Program-made: the position numbers and the translations under genes
Part shown: positions 35,957 to 44,264 of the stretch, piece by piece
Numbering within the stretch: position 1 is the stretch's first letter
How the letters are laid out: each line of letters starts with the position of its first letter
The notes under the pieces: generated by a model
The model's database searches: none
What the model saw: the letters and a program-made list of their open reading frames with translations, nothing else
What the model was told of the DNA's origin: nothing
NCBI RefSeq assembly: GCF_036013935.1
Contig: NZ_CP107902.1
Location: forward strand, 7,411,001 to 7,475,000
Source of the DNA: Streptomyces sp. NBC_00461
GTDB lineage: Bacteria; Actinomycetota; Actinomycetes; Streptomycetales; Streptomycetaceae
DNA length: 64,000 nucleotides
Direction of reading: 5' to 3'

Positions 35957-37251
35957 GCGACACATCCAAGGTTTCCAAGACGCAGACCGTGGTCACCGAT
36001 GACCCCACGGCCGCGTCGATCGCCACGGTCGACCCCCGTCTGCTGGTCCGCGAAGAGGGCTTCAAGGGCTACTGGACGGAGTTCACACGCAAGGTCAAGG
36101 GTGGTGAGCTGGGCTCGCTGCCGGTGGTGGTCGGCCTGATCGTCATCTGGACGATCTTCCAGCTGCAGAACGACCGCTTCCTCAGCGCCGACAACCTCTC
36201 GAACATCAGCTACTACATGTCGGCCACCGGCATGCTCGCCATCGGCCTGGTGTTCGTCCTGCTGCTCGGCGAGATCGACCTGTCGGTCGGTTCGGTCAGC
36301 GGTCTGGGCTCCACCCTGTTCGCGGTGTTCGTGGTTTCACACGGCATGAACCCCTGGCTGTCGCTGGTCCTCGCGGTCCTCACGGGTATCGGTATCGGCG
36401 CGCTGCAGGGCTGGTTCTTCGCGAAGATCGGCGTACCCGCCTTCGTGGTCACCCTGGCCGGCTTCCTCGGCTGGAACGGCCTGATGCTGTGGCTGCTGGG
36501 TTCCAGCGGCACCATCAACATCCCGTCCGACTCCGGTCCGGTCCACCTGCTCGGCCAGAGCTCGTTCTTCATGGACCAGGCCATCATCGGCGCCTACCTG
36601 CTGGCCGCCCTCGGTGTGGTGCTGATGCTCGTCGGCAACTTCAGCGAGCAGCGCCGCCGCAAGGCCGCGGGCGTGCCGTTCCGGCCGACCGCCGAGATCC
36701 TGGTGCGCGTCGGCGCGCTGGCGATCGCGTCCTTCGTCGCCGCGGCCGTGCTGAACAACGCCTCCGGTGTCTCCAACGCGCTGGTGATCTTCCTGGCGGC
36801 ACTGGTGATCGTGGACTTCGTGCTGCGTCGTACGACGTACGGCCGCAAGGTGTTCGCGGTCGGCGGCGGCATCGAGGCCGCCCGCCGTGCCGGTATCAAC
36901 GTGCCGCTGATCCGCATCACCGTGTTCGCCATCTCCGGTGGCTTCGCGGCGATCGGCGGTATGTTCTTCGCCGGCCAGACCGCGAGCGCGACGCTGAGCG
37001 CCGGTGGCGGCAACACCCTGATGCTCGCCATCGCCGCGGCGGTCATCGGCGGCACGTCGCTGTTCGGCGGCCGGGGCTCGGTCTGGTCCGCCCTGCTGGG
37101 CATGCTGGTCATCCAGTCGATCCAGACCGGCCTGGACCTGCTCAACATGAACACGTCCATCCAGTACATGATCACCGGCGCGGTCCTGCTGGGCGCCGTG
37201 GTCATCGACTCCGTGTCCCGCAGGAGCCAGAAGGCGGCCGGCCGCGCCTAG
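35953..37251 (+). CDS. xylH: Xylose ABC transporter permease XylH
   Basis: A 432-residue inner-membrane permease of the BPD_transp_2 (ribose/xylose) family with about ten helices. LLGEIDLSVGSVSGLGST is the conserved family motif; TYGRKVFAVGGGIEAARRAGI and AVIGGTSLFGGRGS match the ATPase-docking and terminal regions. GTG overlaps the xylG stop (GTGA). The first 65 residues are hydrophilic and cytoplasmic. A perfect hairpin follows. Confidence 0.92.
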   Translation: MSDTSKVSKTQTVVTDDPTAASIATVDPRLLVREEGFKGYWTEFTRKVKGGELGSLPVVVGLIVIWTIFQLQNDRFLSADNLSNISYYMSATGMLAIGLVFVLLLGEIDLSVGSVSGLGSTLFAVFVVSHGMNPWLSLVLAVLTGIGIGALQGWFFAKIGVPAFVVTLAGFLGWNGLMLWLLGSSGTINIPSDSGPVHLLGQSSFFMDQAIIGAYLLAALGVVLMLVGNFSEQRRRKAAGVPFRPTAEILVRVGALAIASFVAAAVLNNASGVSNALVIFLAALVIVDFVLRRTTYGRKVFAVGGGIEAARRAGINVPLIRITVFAISGGFAAIGGMFFAGQTASATLSAGGGNTLMLAIAAAVIGGTSLFGGRGSVWSALLGMLVIQSIQTGLDLLNMNTSIQYMITGAVLLGAVVIDSVSRRSQKAAGRA

Positions 37252-37266
37252 CACGGCCTCGCGCAT

Positions 37267-37300
37267 CTGTGCCCGGCACCCATGGCGGTGCCGGGCACAG
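37267..37300 (+). terminator. xylFGH terminator
   Basis: Perfect 14-bp arms CTGTGCCCGGCACC / GGTGCCGGGCACAG with a 6-nt loop, 15 bases after the xylH stop. Confidence 0.88.
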
Positions 37301-37343
37301 TCATGTGGTGGGACTCGTTCGACTCGTGGGACGGCCCGGTCAT

Positions 37344-37375
37344 GGGTACAGCCGATCGTGGGTACAGCCGATCGC
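37344..37375 (+). repeat. Tandem 16-bp duplication upstream of dxs
   Basis: GGGTACAGCCGATCGT (37344-37359) is followed at once by GGGTACAGCCGATCGC (37360-37375). It lies about 100 bases before dxs, next to its likely promoter region. Confidence 0.75.
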
Positions 37376-37476
37376 GTGACGTATCACGCACCGCCCGGGC
37401 GTCGACCGCAAAGGCGGAACATTAGACTCGACAAGCCCGGCAACAGCTCGATCAGCTCTACTGCAAGGAGGCACGG

Positions 37477-39405
37477 GTGCCGCTGCTGACCCGCATCAGG
37501 GGACCGCGCGATCTGGACCGGCTCAGCCTGGAGCAGCTGGACCAGCTGGCGGAGGAGATCCGGACCTTCCTCGTCGACGCGGTCTCCAAGACCGGCGGCC
37601 ACCTCGGCCCCAACCTCGGTGTGGTCGAGCTGACCATCGCCCTGCACCGTGTCTTCGAGTCCCCGAAGGACAGGGTGCTGTGGGACACCGGCCATCAGTC
37701 CTATGTGCACAAGCTGCTCACCGGCCGTCAGGACTTCTCGAAGCTGAAGATGAAGGGCGGCCTGTCCGGCTACCCCTCGCAGGCCGAGTCCGAGCACGAC
37801 GTCATCGAGAACAGCCACGCCTCCACGGTGCTCGGCTGGGCCGACGGCCTCGCGAAGGCCAACGAGATCCTCGAACGCGACGACCACGTGGTCGCCGTGA
37901 TCGGTGACGGTGCGCTGACCGGCGGCATGGCCTGGGAGGCCCTCAACAACATCGCCGCCGCCAAGGACCGGCCCCTCGTCATCGTCGTCAACGACAACGA
38001 GCGGTCGTACGCACCGACCATCGGCGGGCTCGCCAACCACCTCGCGACGCTTCGTACGACCGATGGCTACGAGCGCTTCCTGGCCCGCGGCAAGGACCTC
38101 CTGGAGCGCACTCCGGTCGTCGGCAGGCCCCTCTACGAGACCCTGCACGGGGCGAAGAAGGGCCTCAAGGACTTCATCGCGCCCCAGGGCATGTTCGAGG
38201 ACCTGGGCCTGAAGTACGTCGGCCCGATCGACGGCCACGACATCGAGGCCCTGGAGTCGGCGCTGGCGCGCGCCAAGCGGTTCGGCGGCCCGGTCATCGT
38301 GCACTGCCTCACCGAGAAGGGCCGCGGCTACCAGCCCGCCCTCCAGGACGAGGCCGACCGCTTCCACGGCATCGGGCCCATCCACCCCGACACGGGCCTG
38401 CCGATCAAGGCCTCGGGCGCCGACTGGACCTCGGTCTTCGGCGACGAGATGGTCAAGCTCGGCAAGGAGCGGGGGGACATCGTGGCCATCACGGCGGCGA
38501 TGCTGCAGCCGGTCGGACTGAAGAAGTTCGCCGACGCCTTCCCGGAGCGGATCTACGACGTCGGCATCGCGGAGCAGCACGCCGCCGTGTCGGCGGCGGG
38601 CCTCGCCACCGGCGGACTGCACCCCGTCTTCGCCGTCTACGCCACCTTCCTCAACCGCGCCTTCGACCAGGTCCTGATGGACGTCGCCCTGCACAGGTGC
38701 GGGGTCACCTTCGTCCTGGACCGGGCCGGCGTCACCGGCACCGACGGCGCCTCCCACAACGGCATGTGGGACATGTCGATCCTGCAGGTCGTGCCCGGCC
38801 TCAGGCTCGCCGCCCCGCGCGACGCCGACCAGGTCCGCGCCCAGCTGCGCGAGGCCGTCGAGGTCAAGGACGCGCCGACCGTGGTCCGCTTCTCCAAGGG
38901 CGCCGTCGGCCCCGCCGTACCCGCCGTGGGACGCGTGGGCGGCATGGACGTCCTGCGCGAGCCGGGGACGGACACGCCCGACGTGCTCCTCGTCTCCGTG
39001 GGCGCCCTGGCTCCCATGTGCCTGGAGATCGCCTCCCTGCTCGACAAGCAGGGCATCTCCACCACCGTCGTCGACCCGCGCTGGGTCAAGCCCGTCGACG
39101 AGGCCATGTCGCCCCTCGCGGAGCGGCACCGCGTGGTCGTCACCGTCGAGGACAACAGCCGTGTCGGCGGCGTCGGTTCGGCGATCGCGCAGGCCTTGCG
39201 GGACGCGGGCGTCGACGTCCCGCTGCGCGACTTCGGCATCCCGCCGCGCTTCCTCGACCACGCCGCCCGCGCCGAGGTCATGGCGGAGATCGGCCTCACG
39301 GCCCCCGACATCGCCCGCCAGGTCACCGGGCTGGTCTCCAAGCTGGACGGCAGGTTCGACCGTACGGCGGCCGGGGTCGACTCGGTGGAGCCCGCGCGCG
39401 ACTGA
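37477..39405 (+). CDS. dxs: 1-deoxy-D-xylulose-5-phosphate synthase
   Basis: A 642-residue thiamine-diphosphate enzyme that condenses pyruvate and glyceraldehyde 3-phosphate, the first and controlling step of the MEP isoprenoid pathway. Seen: [11 protein letters not shown], the ThDP motif [16 protein letters not shown]...VVNDNE, DGHD, IAEQHAA with the catalytic Glu, [10 protein letters not shown] and the C-terminal transketolase domain. GTG at 37477 follows AAGGAGG. Length is normal for the family. Monocistronic, ended by a very strong hairpin. Placement right after the xylose importer is probably coincidental. Confidence 0.97.
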   Translation: MPLLTRIRGPRDLDRLSLEQLDQLAEEIRTFLVDAVSKTGGHLGPNLGVVELTIALHRVFESPKDRVLWDTGHQSYVHKLLTGRQDFSKLKMKGGLSGYPSQAESEHDVIENSHASTVLGWADGLAKANEILERDDHVVAVIGDGALTGGMAWEALNNIAAAKDRPLVIVVNDNERSYAPTIGGLANHLATLRTTDGYERFLARGKDLLERTPVVGRPLYETLHGAKKGLKDFIAPQGMFEDLGLKYVGPIDGHDIEALESALARAKRFGGPVIVHCLTEKGRGYQPALQDEADRFHGIGPIHPDTGLPIKASGADWTSVFGDEMVKLGKERGDIVAITAAMLQPVGLKKFADAFPERIYDVGIAEQHAAVSAAGLATGGLHPVFAVYATFLNRAFDQVLMDVALHRCGVTFVLDRAGVTGTDGASHNGMWDMSILQVVPGLRLAAPRDADQVRAQLREAVEVKDAPTVVRFSKGAVGPAVPAVGRVGGMDVLREPGTDTPDVLLVSVGALAPMCLEIASLLDKQGISTTVVDPRWVKPVDEAMSPLAERHRVVVTVEDNSRVGGVGSAIAQALRDAGVDVPLRDFGIPPRFLDHAARAEVMAEIGLTAPDIARQVTGLVSKLDGRFDRTAAGVDSVEPARD

Positions 39406-39412
39406 TACCGCC

Positions 39413-39460
39413 GGATGGGCCGCTTCCACCACCGACAAGGGTGGTGGAAGCGGCCCATCC
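39413..39460 (+). terminator. dxs terminator with perfect 21-bp stem
   Basis: Arms 39413-39433 and 39440-39460 are perfectly complementary over 21 bases, with a 6-nt loop (GACAAG). It starts 8 bases after the dxs stop and is the longest perfect hairpin I found in the window. Confidence 0.92.
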
Positions 39461-39544
39461 GCGTGAATCCGCCCGCGCCGGGGCATACGCAGTACGCCCC
39501 CTCTCGATCATGTCGAGGACGACACAGCGTGGGAGGTACGCCCC

Positions 39545-41044
39545 ATGAGCAGCACCCTCTTCCGGACGAAGAAGGTCGAGCAGTCCATCCTCGATACCGA
39601 GGAGCCAGAGCATGCGCTGAAGAAATCCCTCTCCGCGCTGGATCTGACCGTCTTCGGCGTCGGCGTCATCATCGGCACCGGCATCTTCGTCCTCACCGGC
39701 ACGGTGGCCAAGAACAACGCCGGTCCCGCCGTCGCCCTGGCCTTCGTCGTGGCCGGCGTCGTCTGCGCGCTGGCCGCCATCTGCTACGCCGAGTTCGCCT
39801 CCACGGTCCCGGTGGCCGGCTCCGCGTACACCTTCTCGTACGCGTCCCTGGGCGAACTGCCCGCCTGGATCATCGGCTGGGACCTGGTGCTGGAGTTCGC
39901 GCTCGGCACGGCGGTGGTCGCCGTCGGCTGGTCCGGGTACATCGCCTCCCTGCTGGACAACGCGGGCTGGCACCTGCCGGACGCGCTGAGCGGCAGAGAG
40001 GGGGCGAACGGGTTCGGCTTCGACGTCCTCGCCGCCGCCCTCGTCCTGGTGCTGACCGTCATCCTCGTTCTCGGCACGAAGCTCTCGGCGCGGGTCACCG
40101 CCGTCGTGGTCGCCATCAAGGTGACCGTCGTCCTGACCGTGATCGTCGCGGGCGCCTTCTTCATCAACGGCGACAACTACGACCCGTTCATCCCGAAGTC
40201 GCAGACGGTCGAGGCGGGCGGGAGCCTGCAAGCCCCCCTCATCGAGCTGATGTTCGGCTGGGCGCCGTCCAACTTCGGCGTGTTGGGCATCTTCACCGCG
40301 GCCTCCGTCGTCTTCTTCGCGTTCATCGGCTTCGACGTCGTGGCCACCGCCGCCGAGGAGACGAGGAACCCGCAGCGGGACATGCCGCGCGGCATCATCG
40401 GCTCGCTCGTCATCTGCACCACGCTCTACGTCGCCGTGTCGATCGTCGTCACCGGCATGCAGCACTACACCAAGCTGTCCGTGGACGCCCCGCTCGCCGA
40501 CGCCTTCAAGGCCACGGGACACCCGTGGTTCTCGGGCTTCATCAGCTTCGGCGCCGCAGTCGGCCTGACCACCGTCTGCATGATCCTTCTGCTCGGCCAG
40601 ACCAGGGTCTTCTTCGCGATGAGCCGCGACGGACTGCTGCCGCGCTTCTTCTCCCACGTCCACCCGCGGTTCAAGACCCCGTACCGGCCGACCATCCTGC
40701 TCGGCGTGATCATCGCGATCCTCGCCGGCTTCACCAGCCTGAGCGAACTCGCGGAACTGGTGAACATCGGCACGCTCTTCGCGTTCATCGTCGTCGCGAT
40801 CGGCGTGATCATCCTCCGCAACACCCGACCGGACCTGCCCCGCTCCTTCCGCACCCCGCTGGTCCCGTTCCTGCCGATCGTGTCGGTGCTGGCCTCGCTG
40901 TGGCTGATGCTGAACCTGCCCGCCGAGACCTGGCTGCGGTTCGGCATCTGGATGGTCGTCGGCTTCGTCGTGTACTTCTTCTACGGCCGCACCCACAGCC
41001 GCCTCGCACGACCCGAGGCAACGCCCCGACCGCAGGAGCGATAG
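39545..41044 (+). CDS. APC-family amino acid permease
   Basis: A 499-residue cytoplasmic-membrane transporter of the amino acid-polyamine-cation superfamily with about twelve helices. The first helix has the substrate motif GVIIGTGIFVLTG; later GFDVVATAAEETRNPQRDMP and RVFFAMSRDGLLP match the cationic amino acid transporter branch. GGGAGG lies ahead of the ATG. The substrate is not fixed; basic amino acids are typical of the branch. Single gene bounded by hairpins. Confidence 0.9.
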   Translation: MSSTLFRTKKVEQSILDTEEPEHALKKSLSALDLTVFGVGVIIGTGIFVLTGTVAKNNAGPAVALAFVVAGVVCALAAICYAEFASTVPVAGSAYTFSYASLGELPAWIIGWDLVLEFALGTAVVAVGWSGYIASLLDNAGWHLPDALSGREGANGFGFDVLAAALVLVLTVILVLGTKLSARVTAVVVAIKVTVVLTVIVAGAFFINGDNYDPFIPKSQTVEAGGSLQAPLIELMFGWAPSNFGVLGIFTAASVVFFAFIGFDVVATAAEETRNPQRDMPRGIIGSLVICTTLYVAVSIVVTGMQHYTKLSVDAPLADAFKATGHPWFSGFISFGAAVGLTTVCMILLLGQTRVFFAMSRDGLLPRFFSHVHPRFKTPYRPTILLGVIIAILAGFTSLSELAELVNIGTLFAFIVVAIGVIILRNTRPDLPRSFRTPLVPFLPIVSVLASLWLMLNLPAETWLRFGIWMVVGFVVYFFYGRTHSRLARPEATPRPQER

Positions 41045-41061
41045 CGCCGACGGAAACGGCC

Positions 41062-41103
41062 ACGGCCCCGCCCGCCCCGCTTCGGCGGAGGCTGCGGGGC
41101 CGT
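41062..41103. terminator. Terminator after permease gene
   Basis: Perfect 10-bp arms ACGGCCCCGC / GCGGGGCCGT separated by 22 bases, between convergent genes. Confidence 0.65.
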
Positions 41104-41132
41104 ACGGCGTTCTTCCCCCGGCGTGCGAGCGC

Positions 41133-41507
41133 TCAGGTCGGCCTGACGGTCCGTGGGCCCGTCACGTCCGCGCCCAGTTCCTGCACGCGCCGTCGCAGTT
41201 CCCGGTCCGCCGTCACCACCAGTACGGGGCGCTCGCCCGCGTCCGCCACCAGGTCGACCATGTGGTCGTCCCCGCTGCCCGGCGCCGACTCGACCCGCAC
41301 GCCGGGGACCGTCTCCACGCCGCGCGCCGCCCCCTCCACCACCAGCACGATCTCCACGGGGCCCGCGTGACCCGGGAGGCCGTCGGCGGCCAGCCGGTCG
41401 CGGAGGCGTTCCGCGGCGCCCCGTCGGTCGCGCCACCAGCCGTCGGGGACCGACCCGATGACGTTCGCGGCGTCGACGATCACGAGCAGGGGGGAGCGGT
41501 CGTCCAT
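41133..41507 (-). CDS. Small NYN/PIN-like domain protein
   Basis: A 124-residue protein with the pattern of a PIN/NYN nuclease fold: IVDAANVIGS at the N-terminus (first acidic site), SGDDHMVDLV in the middle (second acidic cluster) and LVVTADRELRRRV near the end. Homologues are often annotated as hypothetical or as NTP pyrophosphohydrolase; the acidic triad fits an RNA-acting NYN/YacP-like domain better, but no activity is established. It precedes nothing on its strand and follows the dehydrogenase gene by 36 bases, so the two may be one transcript. Confidence 0.75.
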   Translation of the reverse strand: MDDRSPLLVIVDAANVIGSVPDGWWRDRRGAAERLRDRLAADGLPGHAGPVEIVLVVEGAARGVETVPGVRVESAPGSGDDHMVDLVADAGERPVLVVTADRELRRRVQELGADVTGPRTVRPT

Positions 41508-41543
41508 GCGGCAAGGTTCGCACGGCCGGGGCAGGGTGCCGGG

Positions 41544-42434
41544 TCAGTCGGCCCGCTTCTCGTCGAAACTGGCGAAGTACGCCGCGACCATGTCCTCGTC
41601 GGCATGGCCCTGTGCGGCGGCCCGCTCCATGCGCTCCGCGCTCGCCGCGGCGACGTCCAGGCGGACCCCGTTGCTCTGGCCCGCCTCGACGATGAGACGG
41701 GCGTCCTTCGCCGCCGTGGCCACCGCGAACTGGGCCGGAGTGAGCCGGTCGCCCAGGACCAGTTCCGCCTTGGCCCTGAGATAGCCCATGTCGAGCGGGC
41801 CGTCGGCGATGAGGTCGAAGAAGTCGTGCGGGTCGACGCCGAGTGCCTGCGCCAGGGCGAGGACCTCGCCGGTGGCCGCGGTCGCGGCGATCACCCAGCT
41901 GTTGGCCACCAGCTTCAGCCGGGTCGCGCTGCCCTGCGCCCCGTCCTCGCCGGTCCACAGCGTCCGGACGCCGACCGCGTCGAACACCGGCTCCACCGCC
42001 CCGCGGCCCTCGACGGGCCCGGCGGCCAGCACGGTCAGCCGGCCGGCCTCCGCGGGCTGGCGGGTACCGAGCACGGGGGCGTCGTAGAAGACCAGCCCGT
42101 GCTCGCGGGCGAAGGCGGCCAGCTCGCCGATCCCCTCGATGCCGACGGTGGTCGACTGCACCCAGGCGGCGCCGGGCCGCAGGGCGGGCGCCGCCTCGCG
42201 CATGACGTCCAGGGCGGCCGGACCGTCGTGCAGGATGGTCAGGACGACGTCGGCGCCCTCGACGGCCTCGGCGGGGGAGTCGGCGACATGGGCGCCGTCG
42301 GCGACCAGCGGCTCGGCCTTGGCCCGGGTGCGGTTCCAGGCGCGGACGGAGTGTCCGGCGCGGGCGAGGTTACGGGCCATCGCGGCGCCCATGATGCCCG
42401 TTCCGAGGACACTCACGGTGAGCTGATCGGTCAT
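41544..42434 (-). CDS. NAD(P)-dependent 3-hydroxyisobutyrate/6-phosphogluconate dehydrogenase-family oxidoreductase
   Basis: A 296-residue beta-hydroxyacid dehydrogenase. N-terminal Rossmann loop VLGTGIMGAAMARNL, substrate-binding QSTTVG and DAPVLGTRQPAEAGRL (family DAPVSGG-like), and the catalytic Lys in RLKLVANSWV. NRT after the second strand (VRAWNRTRAKAE) suggests NADP preference. The cofactor domain is followed by the all-helical domain. Substrate is not determinable; related proteins reduce tartronate semialdehyde or succinic semialdehyde, or act as imine reductases. ATG at 42434 with GGAGCC upstream. Confidence 0.87.
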   Translation of the reverse strand: MTDQLTVSVLGTGIMGAAMARNLARAGHSVRAWNRTRAKAEPLVADGAHVADSPAEAVEGADVVLTILHDGPAALDVMREAAPALRPGAAWVQSTTVGIEGIGELAAFAREHGLVFYDAPVLGTRQPAEAGRLTVLAAGPVEGRGAVEPVFDAVGVRTLWTGEDGAQGSATRLKLVANSWVIAATAATGEVLALAQALGVDPHDFFDLIADGPLDMGYLRAKAELVLGDRLTPAQFAVATAAKDARLIVEAGQSNGVRLDVAAASAERMERAAAQGHADEDMVAAYFASFDEKRAD

Positions 42435-42595
42435 GAGGTCGGCTCCTTACTTGTGCGGTGGAGGCACTCGTGCGGCGGTTGCTGGGAACAGCCTGCCCGC
42501 TGGAGTACTCGCCGCGCGCACTGGACCCACAGGGAGACGCGCGTCACCCAGGGGCCGGGACGCGGTCCGCGCAAGGCCCCGCTTAGAGTGAACCG

Positions 42596-43612
42596 GTGAA
42601 CGGCGACTGGCTCATACGCGGCCGAGACGGCCGGCTCAGTGTCTACCTGCCGACGGACGACGCCGTCCTGTGCCGCGCGGAACGCGGACCCGGCGGCCCC
42701 TGGACGCCCCCGCACAGGATCGGCGGCGACCAGAAGCTGCACTCCTCACCCGCCGTCGGCCGAGGCAGCGACTCCTACGCCCATCTGGTGTCCTGGCGGC
42801 CCACCGTCCCCGGCGAGTCCGGCCTCGTCCACTCGACGCACTTCCGCCCCCGGCTCGCCGCCCTCGACTGGAGTCCCGTCGGACACCCCGACCGGAAGGG
42901 CCCCGGCACCGGCACTCCCGCCGTCGCCGTCGACGCCGAGGGCCGCGCCCATGTCTTCGTCCGCAACAAGGGCGGCGGGGTGAGCATGCTCGCGCAGAAG
43001 GAGAAGGGCGGCTGGGACCCCTGGCGCGACCTCAAGGGGCGTGACGTACAGGACGAGTTGGCGGCCGTGACGGGCGAGTCGGGACGCGTCGAGCTGTACG
43101 CGGCCGTCCCCGGCGGCATCCTGCACTGGCGGCAGGAGGAGCCGGGAGCGCAGCCCGCCCTGGAGGAGGCGATGGAGGCCCCGGTCCGCGCGGGCACCCT
43201 GCGCGCCCTCGCCACCTCTGCCGACGCCACCACCCTCTTCTACACCGACGAATCGGGCGACCTGTGCGCCTGGCGCCCCGGTGGCAAGCCGGTCGTGCTC
43301 CTGCCGTCCGCCGGACCGGGACCCGTCTGCGCCGTGCGCTGCGAACTCGACGGCCACGACTGCACCTTGCTCGCCCAGCGTTCGTCGAGCGGCCGTGTGG
43401 CCTTCGCCGCCTACCCCACCGAACAGGAGTCGGCCGGCGCCTGGTGGACCGAGTCGGGTCCCCAACTGCCCCTGGACGCGGGGGTGTCGCTCGCGGTGGA
43501 CGAGGAAGGCCGCGTGGTGGCGGCAACGTTGTCCCCGTCGACCGGCCAGCTGCTCCTGACCCGCCGCAAGGACGAGCCGGGCCTGGCGCTGGAGGCGTGG
43601 CGGGAGGTCTGA
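42596..43612 (+). CDS. Hypothetical protein, probable beta-propeller/tachylectin-like repeats
   Basis: A 338-residue protein without signal peptide. The sequence shows recurring blades of about 45-50 residues with the pattern small-x-x-aromatic followed by G-x-W (GGPWTPPHRIGGD, KGPGTGTPAVAVDAEGRAHVFVRNKGGG, GGWDPWRDL, SPSTGQLLLTRRKDEPG), which resembles lectin-type six-bladed propellers. No catalytic motif is seen. GTG at 42596 is used; upstream bases offer only a weak ribosome site. Function unknown; it is followed by gene debris. Confidence 0.75.
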   Translation: MNGDWLIRGRDGRLSVYLPTDDAVLCRAERGPGGPWTPPHRIGGDQKLHSSPAVGRGSDSYAHLVSWRPTVPGESGLVHSTHFRPRLAALDWSPVGHPDRKGPGTGTPAVAVDAEGRAHVFVRNKGGGVSMLAQKEKGGWDPWRDLKGRDVQDELAAVTGESGRVELYAAVPGGILHWRQEEPGAQPALEEAMEAPVRAGTLRALATSADATTLFYTDESGDLCAWRPGGKPVVLLPSAGPGPVCAVRCELDGHDCTLLAQRSSSGRVAFAAYPTEQESAGAWWTESGPQLPLDAGVSLAVDEEGRVVAATLSPSTGQLLLTRRKDEPGLALEAWREV

Positions 43613-43630
43613 CCCGCACGCCGCCCTTCC

Positions 43631-43708
43631 GCCAAGCTGCTGGAGAACACCTACCGGCACGTCAACATCGCCCTCGCCAACGAGATGTCGATGTTCTGCC
43701 GGGAGATG
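43631..43708 (+). pseudogene. Remnant of a nucleotide-sugar (UDP-glucose/UDP-HexNAc-type) dehydrogenase
   Basis: In frame 43631 the translation reads AKLLENTYRHVNIALANEM then SMFCREM. KLLENTYRHVNIAL-NEM is the central helix of the UDP-glucose/UDP-ManNAc dehydrogenase family, carrying the conserved Asn and Lys. Only about 26 residues survive; neither the Rossmann domain upstream nor the C-terminal domain downstream can be found, and there is no start codon. It lies 18 bases after the propeller gene stop. Confidence 0.6.
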
Positions 43709-43763
43709 GTCATCACGCCGATCCGATCCTGCACCCGGACCGTTTCGTCGCCCACATCGGCGA

Positions 43764-44090
43764 CTACCCGGAGCAGCCGAAGGCGGCCTGGACGCAGTTG
43801 AAGGCGTACGAGCCGTCGTCCGCCGTGAAGTAGTACCGCAGCGTCACCGCGCTCAGCGGCAGCGGCTTCTTCGACTCGTTGAAGACTTCCAGCGAGGGCT
43901 CGGCCGCCGCGGCCGTCGCGGGGGTCGCCGTCCGGTACCGGAGGGTCAGCTCGGGCGGGTCCGGGTGCGCCTTCTTCCAGATCGGATACAGCGCCGTGGC
44001 GCCCGCCGCCCCAACGGCAACGAGAAGGAACAGCTTGACCTTGGGCCACACCCGACGTCGGGGTTGTTGGCGGCGGCGGGTGGACGCCAC
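43764..44090 (-). CDS. Truncated membrane-anchored CBM3-like protein
   Basis: A 108-residue product: basic N-terminus, one membrane helix (about 18-36, VKLFLLVAVGAAGATALYPI), then PELTLRYRT, SLEVFNESKKPLPLSAVTLRYYFT and FNCVQAAFGCSG. This matches the first half of a family 3 cellulose-binding domain, in which LRYYFT...F-C-A-GC is diagnostic, but the second half is missing because the frame stops at 43764. GGAGGAA precedes the GTG at 44090, so it is still translatable. The other side of the break is the dehydrogenase remnant, suggesting a deletion joined the two. Confidence 0.62.
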   Translation of the reverse strand: MASTRRRQQPRRRVWPKVKLFLLVAVGAAGATALYPIWKKAHPDPPELTLRYRTATPATAAAAEPSLEVFNESKKPLPLSAVTLRYYFTADDGSYAFNCVQAAFGCSG

Positions 44091-44207
44091 GGAGTTCCTC
44101 CGCAGGACATCGATACGTTCCCGGTCCGGCTCCGATCGGGAACGTCAAACGAACGTGAAGAATGTGATCTGCGTGTGTGGAAATCCTAACTGCAAACGCA
44201 CGGCAAA

Positions 44208-44249
44208 AGGGGCGGGTCGCACGGATCGATACCGTGCGGGCCCGCCCCT
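44208..44249 (-). terminator. Terminator of the fadA-fadB operon
   Basis: Long hairpin with AGGGGCGGG and GCACGG on one side and CCGTGC and CCCGCCCCT on the other, small internal mismatches, 16 bases after the fadB stop (minus strand). Confidence 0.75.
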
Positions 44250-44264
44250 CTCGGGCAAGCGCTG

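Noticed and set aside
43524..43535. Third copy of the GH92 LacI-type operator
   Set aside because: GGCAACGTTGTC lies inside the coding region of the propeller-like gene, has a mismatch in the outer part and no gene start nearby.
43651..43763. Downstream half of the CBM3-like domain in another frame, i.e. a simple frameshift
   Set aside because: None of the minus-strand frames beyond 43764 shows the expected C-terminal CBM3 motifs, so truncation by deletion fits better than a frameshift.
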